DNA from: Nemertoderma westbladi
Taxonomy: Eukaryota; Xenacoelomorpha; Nemertodermatida; Nemertodermatidae
Direction: 5' to 3'
Length of the DNA stretch: 36,757 nt
Assembly (NCBI GenBank): GCA_032718475.1
Contig: JAUCBJ010001915.1
Location: 1 to 36,757, forward strand
This document shows positions 1 through 8,277 of the stretch, in pieces (position 1 is the first letter of the stretch; every line of letters starts with the position of its first letter). Position numbers and translations under genes: made by a program. The notes below the pieces were generated by a model. That model was given only the letters and a program-made list of their open reading frames with translations, searched no databases and had not been told where the DNA came from.

Positions 1-1
1 C

Positions 2-703
2 GTGGGGGTCGATCCCGTCGTATCATCTCCCGAATATCCCCAGAGCAATGGCCATGCGGAGTCTGCCATGAAGGCTCTCAAGGCGTTGCTCACCAAGACC
101 GGGGGGAAAATGAACTCCAATGCTTTCCAGGAAGGACTCCTAGAACTCAGAAATTCCCCCCGCGCCCATGGAATGTCGCCGGCCCAGATTCTCTTTGGGC
201 ACCCCGACCCCATACGGTCGCGAGTGCCAATGCACAGCTGCGCTTTCCTCCGGGAACACCAACTGACCCGCGCGGAGCTCGACGAGGCACTGCCCTCGCT
301 CCACGGCACCCAGATGGCTGCCTACAATCGCGGAGCCAAACCCCTTATTCCATTCGCTGTAGGGGACCCGGTCCGAATTCAAAACCCAGTCTCGAAGCGA
401 TGGGACCGCACTGGGATTGTCACGGAAACAAGACCCAACCGGAAGTACACCGTACGTACCCTTTCCGGTCGATGCCTCACCCGGAACCGCCGCCACCTCA
501 GCCGGGACACCGCCGCTACCGGCACACGAGAGTGCACCCCACTCACACCAACAGCCATCGGGATACCGAGGGACAACGGCCCAAGATCACCTGCAACGCC
601 ACCGAAGCGCGTACACTGGGCTGACACTCCCCCCACTCAACAACCCGATCGGCCTCGTAGAGCCTACCCCTCCCGCGTGAGGCGTCCCCCCAACAGATTC
701 TGA
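2..703 (+). CDS. Ty3/gypsy retrotransposon Pol, integrase C-terminal part (5' truncated by window edge)
   Basis: This is the last 233 codons of a retroelement polyprotein; the reading frame enters from the left edge, so the first codon (GTG) is internal and not a start. The segment YPQSNGHAESAMKALK (about residues 12-27) is the end of the integrase core, and the glutamate in HAES is the expected third residue of the DDE triad. HGMSPAQILFGHP (about 56-68) is a typical Ty3/gypsy integrase segment. A GPY/F-like module follows (about 119-166: VGDPVR, a conserved W, a Y-T-V strand and RNRRHL). The tail is proline- and arginine-rich and ends RVRRPPNRF. Integrase inserts the element cDNA into host DNA. 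No frameshift is visible in this part. A polypurine tract and LTR follow directly, which confirms the 3' end of an LTR element. The overall look is of the mag-like animal gypsy lineage; that assignment is inference. Confidence 0.9.
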   Translation: MGVDPVVSSPEYPQSNGHAESAMKALKALLTKTGGKMNSNAFQEGLLELRNSPRAHGMSPAQILFGHPDPIRSRVPMHSCAFLREHQLTRAELDEALPSLHGTQMAAYNRGAKPLIPFAVGDPVRIQNPVSKRWDRTGIVTETRPNRKYTVRTLSGRCLTRNRRHLSRDTAATGTRECTPLTPTAIGIPRDNGPRSPATPPKRVHWADTPPTQQPDRPRRAYPSRVRRPPNRF

Positions 704-705
704 GA

Positions 706-727
706 GTTCGTTGACCCCGCAACGAAC
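706..727. other. 8-bp perfect hairpin between pol stop and polypurine tract
   Basis: GTTCGTTG (706-713) and CAACGAAC (720-727) are perfect reverse complements separated by six bases. The hairpin lies three bases after the pol stop codon and just before the polypurine tract. A role in RNA processing or plus-strand priming is only a guess. Confidence 0.6.
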
Positions 728-728
728 T

Positions 729-737
729 AGAAGGGGG
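729..737 (+). other. polypurine tract of LTR retrotransposon
   Basis: AGAAGGGGG is a pure purine run ending one base before the 3' LTR. This is the standard position of the plus-strand primer in LTR retroelements, where RNase H leaves a purine-rich primer. Confidence 0.8.
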
Positions 738-738
738 T

Positions 739-1385
739 TGTAGTGATACAAACTCGCCACACTACATGGCTCGCCCCATATGCCAGCAGATACTCAGGGA
801 CTGCGGTACTGTAGGGATGACTCACCAGGATTCAGAGACTACGCCCTGACACAGACTCAGGATACCACCGACCGATAGACAGCAGTTAGCTAGCCCAGTA
901 GTACAGTACTGCTGTTGTAGTTAGGTCTCCAGCCTTTGGGCGCACTGCCAGACAGACGGCCCAGCACAGCATTGTTGTTGTTTGTACTTGTGCGGTCACT
1001 ACCTGTGTATTATACGCCCGACATTATTCCGGCTCCACAGTTAGTCGTGACCTCCATACACCTATTAGGGAGTGAGGTGCAGTACAAAGTTAGACCTTGA
1101 TGCCAGGGTCTATAGACCAGAGTGTGGTGTTGTATGACAGAGTGAGGCATTGTAGCTAACAGTGAGGTATGTCTTACTGCTTCATATAAGCCATGAAGTG
1201 AGGTGAGTGAGTCATTAATTGAGGTCTATTGGGAGTGTGGCTAGCAGAGTGAAGCTCTGTTAAATCAGATGAAACCGGTTTACCTTATCATGTGATGGTC
1301 ATTAAGGAATGTTGCTGTTTGAGTTAGACTCGTTAAGACATGAAACAGGTAAGTCTTGGCGAGTGAGACCTAATAAATAACTACA
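739..1385 (+). repeat. 3' LTR of the Ty3/gypsy element
   Basis: The LTR starts TGTAGT right after the polypurine tract and ends ACTACA, a perfect 6-bp terminal inverted repeat with canonical TG...CA ends, 647 bp long. It holds a TATA-like CATATAAG (1183-1190) and an AATAAA signal (1372-1377) near the 3' end. Several imperfect GTGAGG-containing repeats lie between about 1070 and 1240. Base composition turns AT-rich just past the end. The 5' LTR and its target duplication are outside the window, so the end cannot be confirmed by LTR comparison. Confidence 0.8.
1183..1190 (+). promoter_or_regulatory. TATA-like element in LTR
   Basis: CATATAAG lies in the otherwise GC-richer LTR, about 190 bp upstream of the AATAAA at 1372. 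The arrangement fits an LTR promoter followed by a polyadenylation signal. The assignment rests on the motif only. Confidence 0.4.
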
Positions 1386-1887
1386 TATGCCTCACAATAA
1401 TATAGCTTTATCCTATACTCTTTGTAGAAAAGAATCCACCTTCCATCTGATAATATATATAATTTACATACCCTACAGTTAGTTTGACAGAACAATAATT
1501 CATACAACATGAATTTCACGAATAAACGGACATAGAGGGTCATAAAAAAACCTTCGCGGATAATCTTTTTAATGATTGGATATCATGCCTAATATCCTAA
1601 ATTATCTGAAATGAGAAATTGGAAGCAAATTCCGTTATGTGTGGGCTCCTACTTGCAAGTTGAAATTGACTGAACATTTTTTTACATTTTCCAAAATCTC
1701 TGTGCGAATTTTACCTACAATTAAGGGCATAATACAGTCATTATAAATAACATTAATCCTAGTCTGTTTATTTGCCTGTGTGAGTGATGGTTCAACCTCG
1801 GTTGTAGTTAAGAAATAAATTAATTTTGGTTTCCTAGAAAGAAATCAACTTCGTTTGAAAAAATAACAAAACGCTATTGCGAATTTC
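1386..1887. other. AT-rich non-coding DNA, no gene seen
   Basis: The stretch between the LTR and the first 14-mer motif shows no ORF of note, no RNA gene and no clear repeat. It is AT-rich with scattered short A/T runs. Confidence 0.6.
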
Positions 1888-2088
1888 GTAATTCCGTAAC
1901 GAAAACATGACATTTTTTAAAATAGCTTTTAAGCTACTCAATATGTGACATTCAAATTTTAAATTCTCTTCCTCTAACCGCTGGGCAATACGCAATTGTT
2001 ATCCTTTTGTGGCAATGTGATATATAAGTCGAGATATTTGCGTTACGGAATTACAATTTCACGTTACGGAATTACGTTACGGAATTAC
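1888..2088. repeat. left cluster of the 14-mer GTAATTCCGTAACG
   Basis: One forward copy is at 1888-1901. Three reverse-complement copies (CGTTACGGAATTAC) are at 2041-2054, 2062-2075 and 2075-2088, the last two sharing one base. All four are perfect. They sit immediately left of the 34-bp minisatellite. A matching cluster lies to its right (3761-4164), so the motif brackets the minisatellite and fold-back element. I do not recognise the motif; it could be a subterminal repeat of a DNA transposon. Confidence 0.75.
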
Positions 2089-2105
2089 AATTTTCCAACA
2101 ATGCG

Positions 2106-3148
2106 TGACGTTAGTCTTGGTGTAGACTGTAGAGTGGTACACAGCGAGACGTTATTGTTGGTGTAGACTGGTACATTTCGAGACGTTAGTGTTGGTGTAG
2201 ACTGGTACACTGAGAAACGTTAGTGTTGGTTTGGACTGGTACACTGAGCGACGTTAGTGTTGGTGTAGACTGGTACACTGCGAGACGTTATTGTTGGTGT
2301 AGACTGGTACACTGCGAGACGTTAGTGTTGGTGTAGACTGGTACACTGCGAGACGTTAGTGTTGGTGTAGACTGGTACACTGCGAGACGTTATTGTTGGT
2401 GTAGACTGGTACACTGCGAGACGTTAGTGTTGGTGTAGACTGGTACACTGCGAGACGATTAGTGTTGGTGTAGACTGGTACACTGCGAGACGTTAGTGTT
2501 GGTGTAGACTGGTACACTGAGATGACGTTAAGTGTTGGTGTAGACTGGTACACTGCGAGACGTTAGTGTTGGTGTAGACTGGTACACTGCGAGACGTTAG
2601 TGTTGGTGTAGACTGGTACACTGCGATACGTTAAGTGTTAGTTAGACTGGTACACTGCGAGACGTTATTGTTGGTGTAGACTGGTACACTGCGAGACGTT
2701 AGTGTTGGTGTAGACTGGTACACCGCGAGACTTTAGTGTTGGTGTAGGATGGTACACTGAGAGACGTTAGTGTTGGTGTAGACTGGTACACTGCGAGACG
2801 TTATTGTTGGTGTAGACTGGTACACTGCGAGACGTTAGTGTTGATGTAGACTGGTACACTGAGAGACGTTAGTGTTGGTTTGGACTGGTACACTGAGCGA
2901 CGTTAGTGTTGGTGTAGACTGGTACACTGCGAGACGTTATTGTTGGTGTAGACTGGTACACTGCGAGACGTTAGTGTTGGTGTAGACTTGTACACTGCGA
3001 GACGTTAGTGTTGGTGTAGACTGGTACACTACGGTACGTTAGTGTTGGTGTAGACTGGTACACTGAGAGACGTTAGTGTTGATGTAGACTGGTACACTGA
3101 GAGACGTTAGTGTTGATGTAGACTGGTACACTGAGAGACTTTATTGTC
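2106..3148. repeat. 34-bp minisatellite, about 30 copies
   Basis: The unit contains TGTTGGTGTAGACTGGTACA followed by CTGCGAGACGTTAG (34 bp in all). Variants include CTGAGAGACG in place of CTGCGAGACG, TTATTG in place of TTAGTG, and GGTTTGGACTGG in some copies. A few one-base insertions (near 2458, 2523 and 2633) break the register. Because 34 is not a multiple of three and the minus strand is free of stops over short spans, the array makes a spurious minus-strand ORF (2356-2553); this is not a gene. Left and right edges are diverged. Confidence 0.95.
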
Positions 3149-3212
3149 GTTACCTCTAACATTGGCATTCAAAGTATTGTATTAAATTACCATTTTTATA
3201 GAACATGTGTGC

Positions 3213-3693
3213 GGAATATATTGTCGTAATTCAATGAAACGACCCCCCCCCCCCCCCCAAATATTTCTACAAATCGTAATGATAAATTAGATGATGAGCC
3301 ATTATTTTTATTTTTGCTTTCACTCTTTAGCTAGAAGCGATAAAAAAAAGTGTCTCCGCCGATATTGCACCAGTTCCACCGCAGTTATTCTTCAACCTTA
3401 TAGTGATTTGTTGGTGCTGTACTGATGTAAAGCTGGTTGTGCAAGGATTCCAAGGATGTAAAAACATTTGAATTTGGTTGGGAAATAGCTGTGTAACTGG
3501 TGCAATAACATAACCGGCGACTCATTTTTGAAATGCTTGTAGCTATAGATTGAAAGCAAAAATAAAAATTCCGGCTCTGCCACTAAGTGGTCGGGAAATG
3601 AAATCCTCTCTGTTTCAAATTTTAATCAATCTCATTAAGACTTGTAGAAAAATTGACGGGGGGTCATGCCATTGAATTACGACACTATATTCC
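3213..3693. repeat. fold-back element, imperfect inverted repeat with arms of about 200 bp
   Basis: The left arm (3213 to about 3396) and right arm (about 3476-3693) are imperfect reverse complements around a spacer of about 80 bp. Landmarks pair up across the element: GGAATATA with TATATTCC at the outer ends; TGTCGTAATTCAATG (3222-3236) with CATTGAATTACGACA (3670-3684); TTTTTATTTTTGCTTTCA with its complement at about 3550-3567; and ATTGCACCAGTT (3364-3375) with AACTGGTGCAAT near 3497. A run of 16 C (3243-3258) in the left arm pairs with a shorter CCCCCC-type tract in the right arm (near 3658). Such arms are typical of fold-back or MITE-type elements; transcripts would form a long hairpin. 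No coding capacity is seen. Confidence 0.8.
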
Positions 3694-3760
3694 AGGCCAT
3701 GGTGTTGTATGTATATCACGATGACAATTATCCCAGTTCAATAACTTCGCAAATTCGCAA

Positions 3761-4164
3761 GAAATTCCGTAACGATCTGGTTTGTAATTCCGTAACGACA
3801 CCAATAAAGCTGTAACACCAAAGTGATTGCTAAATCTGCTTAATCTTTACCATGGCGGGCAATTTGAACATCTCTACTTATGCGCAATATGTTTAGTTAA
3901 AATTAAAAACTAAATAATTCGCAGAACTTTCACTTTAAAAAAATTCGAAAAAAGTCTTGTCTTTTTTGTGTAATTCCGTAACGTAATGTTTGCGATATTG
4001 AAAACAATAAATCCGAGGCAAATTGAATAAAACGAACGAAACCAATATGTTCTCTGATAATTTGTCTTACTATGCTCCACAAATTAAAGTTCATTTATGT
4101 CATCTTCGAATCACCATGTAACACTTTATCTGGGAAAAGTCGTGCGAAATGTAATTCCGTAACG
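3761..4164. repeat. right cluster of the 14-mer GTAATTCCGTAACG
   Basis: Forward copies occur at 3761-3774 (one mismatch), 3784-3797, 3970-3983 and 4151-4164. The last lies inside the 3' part of the minus-strand ORF at 4126-4620. The sequence between copies is AT-rich and not repeated, so only the short motif is conserved. With the left cluster this makes eight copies in about 2.3 kb and none noticed elsewhere in the window. Confidence 0.75.
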
Positions 4165-4620
4165 ATGAAATTCATGACAACCATCCCTAGTGTCAATGTG
4201 AAAAGGACAGTTAGCATTAATGTGGAAATGACAATCTGCTTTAGGGTTAATGAATTTCTTATTTATTCCAAATATTTCCAGTAGTTGCGCAGTTATTCTA
4301 AGTTCATTCTTCAAAACCATTTGTTTACACATTCCAGAAACATATACTGTTTTTCCTGTCAACTGACGTCTAATATATTGTTTAAACACATCATTATTTA
4401 GGAAACCATATTCCCAAGGGATATGATGACTTTTATCTCTGGTATTTGCTACTTTTCTTTCTTCAGTTGAATTTAGATTTAAATGGAGTGGTGCTTTAAT
4501 GTAATAACAAGATTGTATACAGTTTGATATCAAATCATAAACCACAAATTCTTTAAATATTACGGAATAAAATGAGTCGTTGAGTACATGGTATTGAAAA
4601 TCAACAATAAACCCATCCAT
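4126..4620 (-). CDS. hypothetical protein, possible transposon-associated ORF
   Basis: An ATG-started ORF of about 164 residues (start at 4620, stop at the 4126 side) stands in a region where random ORFs are short. It begins MDGFIVDFQYHVL, then has IFKEFVVYDL, a short YYIKAPLHLNL segment, HHIPWEYGF and a strand-like KTVYVSGMCKQMVL. The order of a hydrophobic D-containing strand, a KE-containing strand, a K-x-P segment, an HH...W...G segment and a V-x-V-x-G strand reminds me of short proteins often found with animal mobile elements, possibly with an RNase H-like fold. That is recall, not a search result. The last 40 residues look unlike the rest and include the 14-mer repeat (4151-4164), so the true C-terminus may have been replaced or truncated. 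No TATA box or poly(A) signal was assigned. It may also be a chance ORF. Confidence 0.35.
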   Translation of the reverse strand: MDGFIVDFQYHVLNDSFYSVIFKEFVVYDLISNCIQSCYYIKAPLHLNLNSTEERKVANTRDKSHHIPWEYGFLNNDVFKQYIRRQLTGKTVYVSGMCKQMVLKNELRITAQLLEIFGINKKFINPKADCHFHINANCPFHIDTRDGCHEFHRYGITFRTTFPR

Positions 4621-5808
4621 TTTCAAGCGAATCAGAAAATATTTATAAAAATAATAAGCAGGATAAGAATTACTATCAAAAAGAATAAAAAGTTATAAAC
4701 ATCTTAATAAAATATAATAATGGGTGAGGGAAATTGTAATGAACTTAAAGACTTTTATTAACCAATAAGAAATAGTAGAAATTGTATAATGTTCTTCCCA
4801 CTCCACCTCGTAACATAATCATAACATATTCATAACTTCCATGATCTAACCTTTCTATAACCTACTTCAAAAAGTTTTAAGCTCTACTACAGTAGCTCTA
4901 GTACTGTAATAGGGTTTATAGTAGTGATATAGTAGTGGTACAGTAATAGTGTATCACGCATTCAGCTAACCTCATATGGCCCATGGTTGTAGTTGGCCTA
5001 TGTGCGATTCGGGGTTAATGCTGGCTGTATTAAAACACTTCTTATTAGTGAACGTTTTCGCCCTAACTGGGCTACTTCAGACTATAATGCAGTATTATGT
5101 ATATAGTTAAAATTATTGCATCCCACCACCAAATCAAAATTCCCTCTCTTTTATAATACGAGTTCTGTCATAAACTAATGAGTTTAGGGTGTGGAGAATC
5201 GCATCATTACCGAGAGAAAGCCGCCCCAATATTAGATTATTACAACAACATATCCATTGGGTAAGAAAGTGGAGGAGAGCCAGCCCGTCTCTTAATTTTT
5301 TACTTTATATTACGCGATCAATTTTCACTCATCTCGTCATGAACCCAACATGTATGTAAACTTTTGTTAAATTTGTTGGCTATGCGTTTGCGGTTGTTTG
5401 AGCGGAGTGTGGTAGGCCTACACTTTTCACACTTAAATGTTTTGGTTGTGAAATGTTACAGGGCATAGCGATCTGAGATATTTCATTTATATTTTATTAT
5501 GAGAGGAAGAAGAACATACAACGTTATTTACTATGTAACAAAATAATTGTTTTCGGGTTTAACTTGGAAGCCTCCCCAAATAGTTGATATACAATTATAT
5601 TTAAAATTATTTCCATGGTCATGGTCATTCACCCGTCTTTAGTTAGAAATTTGTTTGCATGAAAGACAGTTTAGTTTAGTTTTTACTGATTTATTATCTC
5701 TTATCTGACTGGGGTAATAATAAAGGATAGGATAAATGGAAGCAAAGTGTGACAGTAACAAATATTTCCCCGTCACCCTAGCATGTCTTAAGTATATGAT
5801 ATATCAAA
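4621..5808. other. AT-rich non-coding DNA, no gene seen
   Basis: No convincing ORF, RNA gene or element is visible. About 4880-4960 holds degenerate repeats around GTAGTG/ACAGTA. TAGGCCTA-like words occur near 5412. Short ORFs here are at chance level for this composition. Confidence 0.6.
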
Positions 5809-5857
5809 GGGGGAAGTTTGGATTCACTGCATAAATGCAGTTCACCAAACTTCCCCC
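5809..5857. other. strong hairpin, 13-bp plus 7-bp stems
   Basis: GGGGGAAGTTTGG (5809-5821) pairs perfectly with CCAAACTTCCCCC (5845-5857). Inside, ACTGCAT (5826-5832) pairs with ATGCAGT (5835-5841) around a 2-base loop. The two stems are separated by a 4/3-base internal loop. A third related block, AACTTCCCCCTTCCC, follows at about 5871-5885 without a partner. The total length is 49 bases, short for an animal pre-miRNA, so an RNA role is unproven. It may be a degraded small inverted-repeat element. Confidence 0.7.
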
Positions 5858-6217
5858 GAATGCACACTGTAACTTCCCCCTTCCCACAAATATCCACTGT
5901 TGAATTAATTTGAAGCGATATAATAAGTACAAAATTGTGCGAGTTTTTAATTGTGTGGTCCAATTGTTATTTGATTTCTATTTATTATTTAAAGTGCATT
6001 TAATATCACACTGGTTTTTAGAATATTATACTATACAACCTTATGTTTTATTAATTTACCCAATCGAAGCCTCATAAGGGCCGGTTATTTGTACGCATAT
6101 CCCCTAATGCGCTCAGTAAGGTTCAAACAACATATTAATATGAAAATAAAGTATCTGCAAAGAAAATAACCCAATACTATATAATTTGACCTTATTAAAA
6201 CATTTGCACTTTTGCAC
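5858..6217. other. AT-rich non-coding DNA, no gene seen
   Basis: The stretch is AT-rich with scattered TTTGCAC/GCACTT words toward its right end, where the next inverted-repeat element begins. No supported gene is seen. Confidence 0.55.
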
Positions 6218-6570
6218 ACTTATTTGTACAAATGCACTTTAGCAGATCGTAATGGTGGCTCTTATTTAACAAACTTATGTTTATCCTATACCGATCTACG
6301 ATGGTGTATGATCAAGTGTCAGTCGCTAAAAGTGTCAAAAATCCAATTTAATAAATCTGGATTTGCGATTTTGGACCATATTCATGGACATTTTAAGTCA
6401 CTTTATAGACATAAAAAGTTAAACAAATGTTACGATTATAGTTAGAAATCATTCCAAACTACATTTTAAACTTAAATTAAAAAACTTAAATTTATTTACA
6501 AATAATAGTGTTTGAAATATCGAAAAAATGTTCACTATTTAAGTGCATTTTGCACTAAGTGCAAATAAGT
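6218..6570. mobile_element. MITE-like element of about 353 bp with imperfect terminal inverted repeats
   Basis: The left end ACTTATTTGTAC...AAATGCACTT (6218-6239) is matched by the reverse complement of the right end (AAGTGCATTT...GCAAATAAGT, 6541-6570). The right end carries an extra palindrome, TTTGCAC-TAA-GTGCAAA (6549-6565). The interior is AT-rich and a short ORF across the left end has no recognisable features. No clean target duplication is visible, so superfamily and exact ends are uncertain. Confidence 0.5.
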
Positions 6571-6644
6571 CTTTTCCCAAGTTGTATCCTATTTCACACA
6601 CTACAATCTATCCTCTATCCAATGAAAAAAGTTTCAGATTAAAC

Positions 6645-6865
6645 GGCCCTGTAGAACCGAAGTTATTTATGTTTAAAAATAGTCACTCGAAAATTTCAAA
6701 TTCTCTTGGTCACATAGTCTAGTCTAGTGGTTATCAATCACGTTAATGAAACCTAACTTCGCGGGTTCGAAATCCAATATTGACCTGACCATTCTTAATT
6801 TTTTTGCAAAAAAAATTATTTTTATTTTTTCACTAAAATCGCTCTAACTTCGGTTCTGGTGGTCC
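6645..6865. repeat. inverted-repeat pair enclosing a tRNA-like sequence
   Basis: GAACCGAAGTTA (6654-6665) and TAACTTCGGTTC (6845-6856) are perfect 12-bp reverse complements. Weaker matches extend outward to GGCCCTGTA on the left and TGGTGGTCC on the right. The 221-bp interval has the tRNA-like relic in the middle and A/T runs after it. The layout suggests a small non-autonomous element that contains a tRNA-derived sequence. Confidence 0.55.
6708..6785 (+). pseudogene. tRNA-like relic or tRNA-derived SINE head
   Basis: The 78-base segment starts GGTCACA and ends TATTGACC, which pair as a plausible acceptor stem (GGTCA with TGACC). It contains a box-A-like TAGTCTAGTGGTTA (6715-6733 region) and a near-consensus box B, GGTTCGAAATCC (6764-6775), whose T-stem has a wobble pair. 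I could not fold a convincing anticodon stem or read a reliable anticodon, so a working tRNA gene is unlikely. A T-rich stretch follows. It lies between the 12-bp inverted repeats at 6654-6665 and 6845-6856. A tRNA-derived SINE remnant is the best reading. Confidence 0.55.
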
Positions 6866-8162
6866 AAATTCAATAAAATTGGTAAATTCTTTGCCGTAAT
6901 TTTTTTCTTAATCTTTTGAGAAGGGGTTATTTTTGGCCCCAAAAAAATTAAAAAAAAGGGCCAAAATAACGCGATATTTTTCGACCCTTAAAATTCGTAA
7001 TTTTAATTATATATGTTAAGATAAAAGATAGCGGAGTTAATTTGATACTTTTTACAGGTACTTTTGGCGCAATACGCTAAATTATAATGGAATAGCGATT
7101 TGTTAAAAAAAAAAAATTTTCGTCCCTTTTTATAAATATTATATTTCACACGATCGCCTGCCGCTCCAGTTTTATAATACCTCCGGAGCTGTGATTAACG
7201 CTGTTAGATAGATAATTTAACGCATTATAAGTCTGTGTAAACAAATCTCCCGTAAGTTAAGTAGTTTTCGAGCTAGACGATTTCCCGCGAAGCAAGTTTG
7301 AAGCGCGAAATTATAATTTTGGCCCTCATTTTTTTAATATCATCCTTGGAGCAAAACCGATAGCATATTTGAATTCCCCGTATGGATATTGACTGTATAG
7401 AATGTACCTTAACCAACTAAAGTTAAAAATAAAAATTATTCAATAAAAACTACTTTACAAATTCTGGCCCTTTTTGGCCCCTATTGCCGACATATTTTTT
7501 GTACCTCCAAACGATAGGAACGTAGCCCCAATGGTCTTCTACGAGTTTCATAAAATAATTAGTGGATTCCTACCCGCGTTGTCGAATTAAACATTTCGGA
7601 AATAAGTTTTCCAAAAAAAAACGGACAAAAACGTACAAATTTACAGCCCCTTTTTCCACCCGAAATTTTAATAAATATCTTACCCCCATTCGATACGAAG
7701 GTAGTACCACTCTTCCCCTTTCCAACCGCGTTACTTTCGTCCCCGTACGATTAATATTAGCCGAGTTATAGCGGATCCCGCAAAGTCATTTTGTCCGTTT
7801 TTTCAACTTTGACGGACATTTTCGGAAAAAAGGCGTGGTAATCTTTTTTGAAAAAAAAAACGAATTCACTAATTAATCCCTTCTATCGTATCCCGGCGTC
7901 GGCTAAGCAATAACCTAGGGTTTTTTCGAGCCACTGTAGAGCGCCTTTCAAAAAAATTTTAAAATTGTCGAAAAAATGACGGATTTATGTCCGCCGTGTC
8001 CGTCGAAGGGTTAGATTTAATAATGTTAGAGTTGCTAATATCTTAGAATTCCGAGCCGCTCCCCTGGTGAGAAAATAAAAAAATTTGGTCTGTTCCTTCA
8101 TCGAAAAGTCCCCCAGAATCCCAAGTTAACCTATATAGTTAGCGATGGCCTGCGGCTTTAGG
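6866..8162. other. AT-rich non-coding DNA with homopolymer runs and a small hairpin
   Basis: The region alternates poly-A/T runs with short GC blocks (GGCCC, CGTCCC, CCGG). A hairpin joins TTATTTTTGGCCC (6927-6939) to GGGCCAAAATAAC (6958-6970) with one bulge. TCCGT...ACGGA pairs occur near 7795-7817. The uniform texture suggests an old repeat, but I cannot delimit it. A 69-codon plus-strand ORF at 7562-7771 shows no domain and is not called. Confidence 0.5.
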
Positions 8163-8200
8163 AGCGGCCGCGGTATTCACCTCCCTCATAGCGGCCGCGG
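8163..8200. repeat. duplicated AGCGGCCGCGG (two NotI sites)
   Basis: The 11-mer AGCGGCCGCGG occurs at 8163-8173 and 8190-8200, 27 bp apart in the same orientation, in a short CpG-rich island of about 8140-8280 within AT-rich DNA. It lies downstream of the GTSF1-like stop codon. No function is assigned. Confidence 0.7.
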
Positions 8201-8232
8201 CGGTGTTGCGTCAAATGGAGAAATATTTATCC

Positions 8233-8267
8233 CACCAAGACGATGGCGTGCAAGGCGACTCTTGGTG
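8233..8267. other. 8-bp hairpin downstream of GTSF1-like gene
   Basis: CACCAAGA (8233-8240) and TCTTGGTG (8260-8267) are perfect complements around a 19-base loop, 11 bases beyond the minus-strand stop codon. It would lie in the 3' UTR of that gene. The effect is unknown. Confidence 0.5.
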
Positions 8268-8277
8268 TGTTTGCACG

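Noticed and set aside
140-680. Several ORFs on both strands overlapping the integrase C-terminus
   Set aside because: They are shadows of the retrotransposon frame, with proline/histidine- or arginine-rich translations and no domains.
2356-2553. Minus-strand 65-codon ORF in the 34-bp minisatellite
   Set aside because: It is a translation of the tandem repeat; one-base indels between units break it and there is no sign of selection on a frame.
3398-3583. Minus-strand 61-codon ORF in the fold-back element
   Set aside because: It falls in the spacer and one arm of the inverted repeat, with no domain and chance length.
5778-5963. Minus-strand 61-codon ORF
   Set aside because: It runs through the 5809-5857 hairpin; composition and length are at background.
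6708-6785. Functional tRNA gene
   Set aside because: The anticodon arm does not fold and the T-stem is weak, so it is listed as a relic.
7562-7771. Plus-strand 69-codon ORF
   Set aside because: There is no recognisable motif in a homopolymer-rich non-coding stretch.
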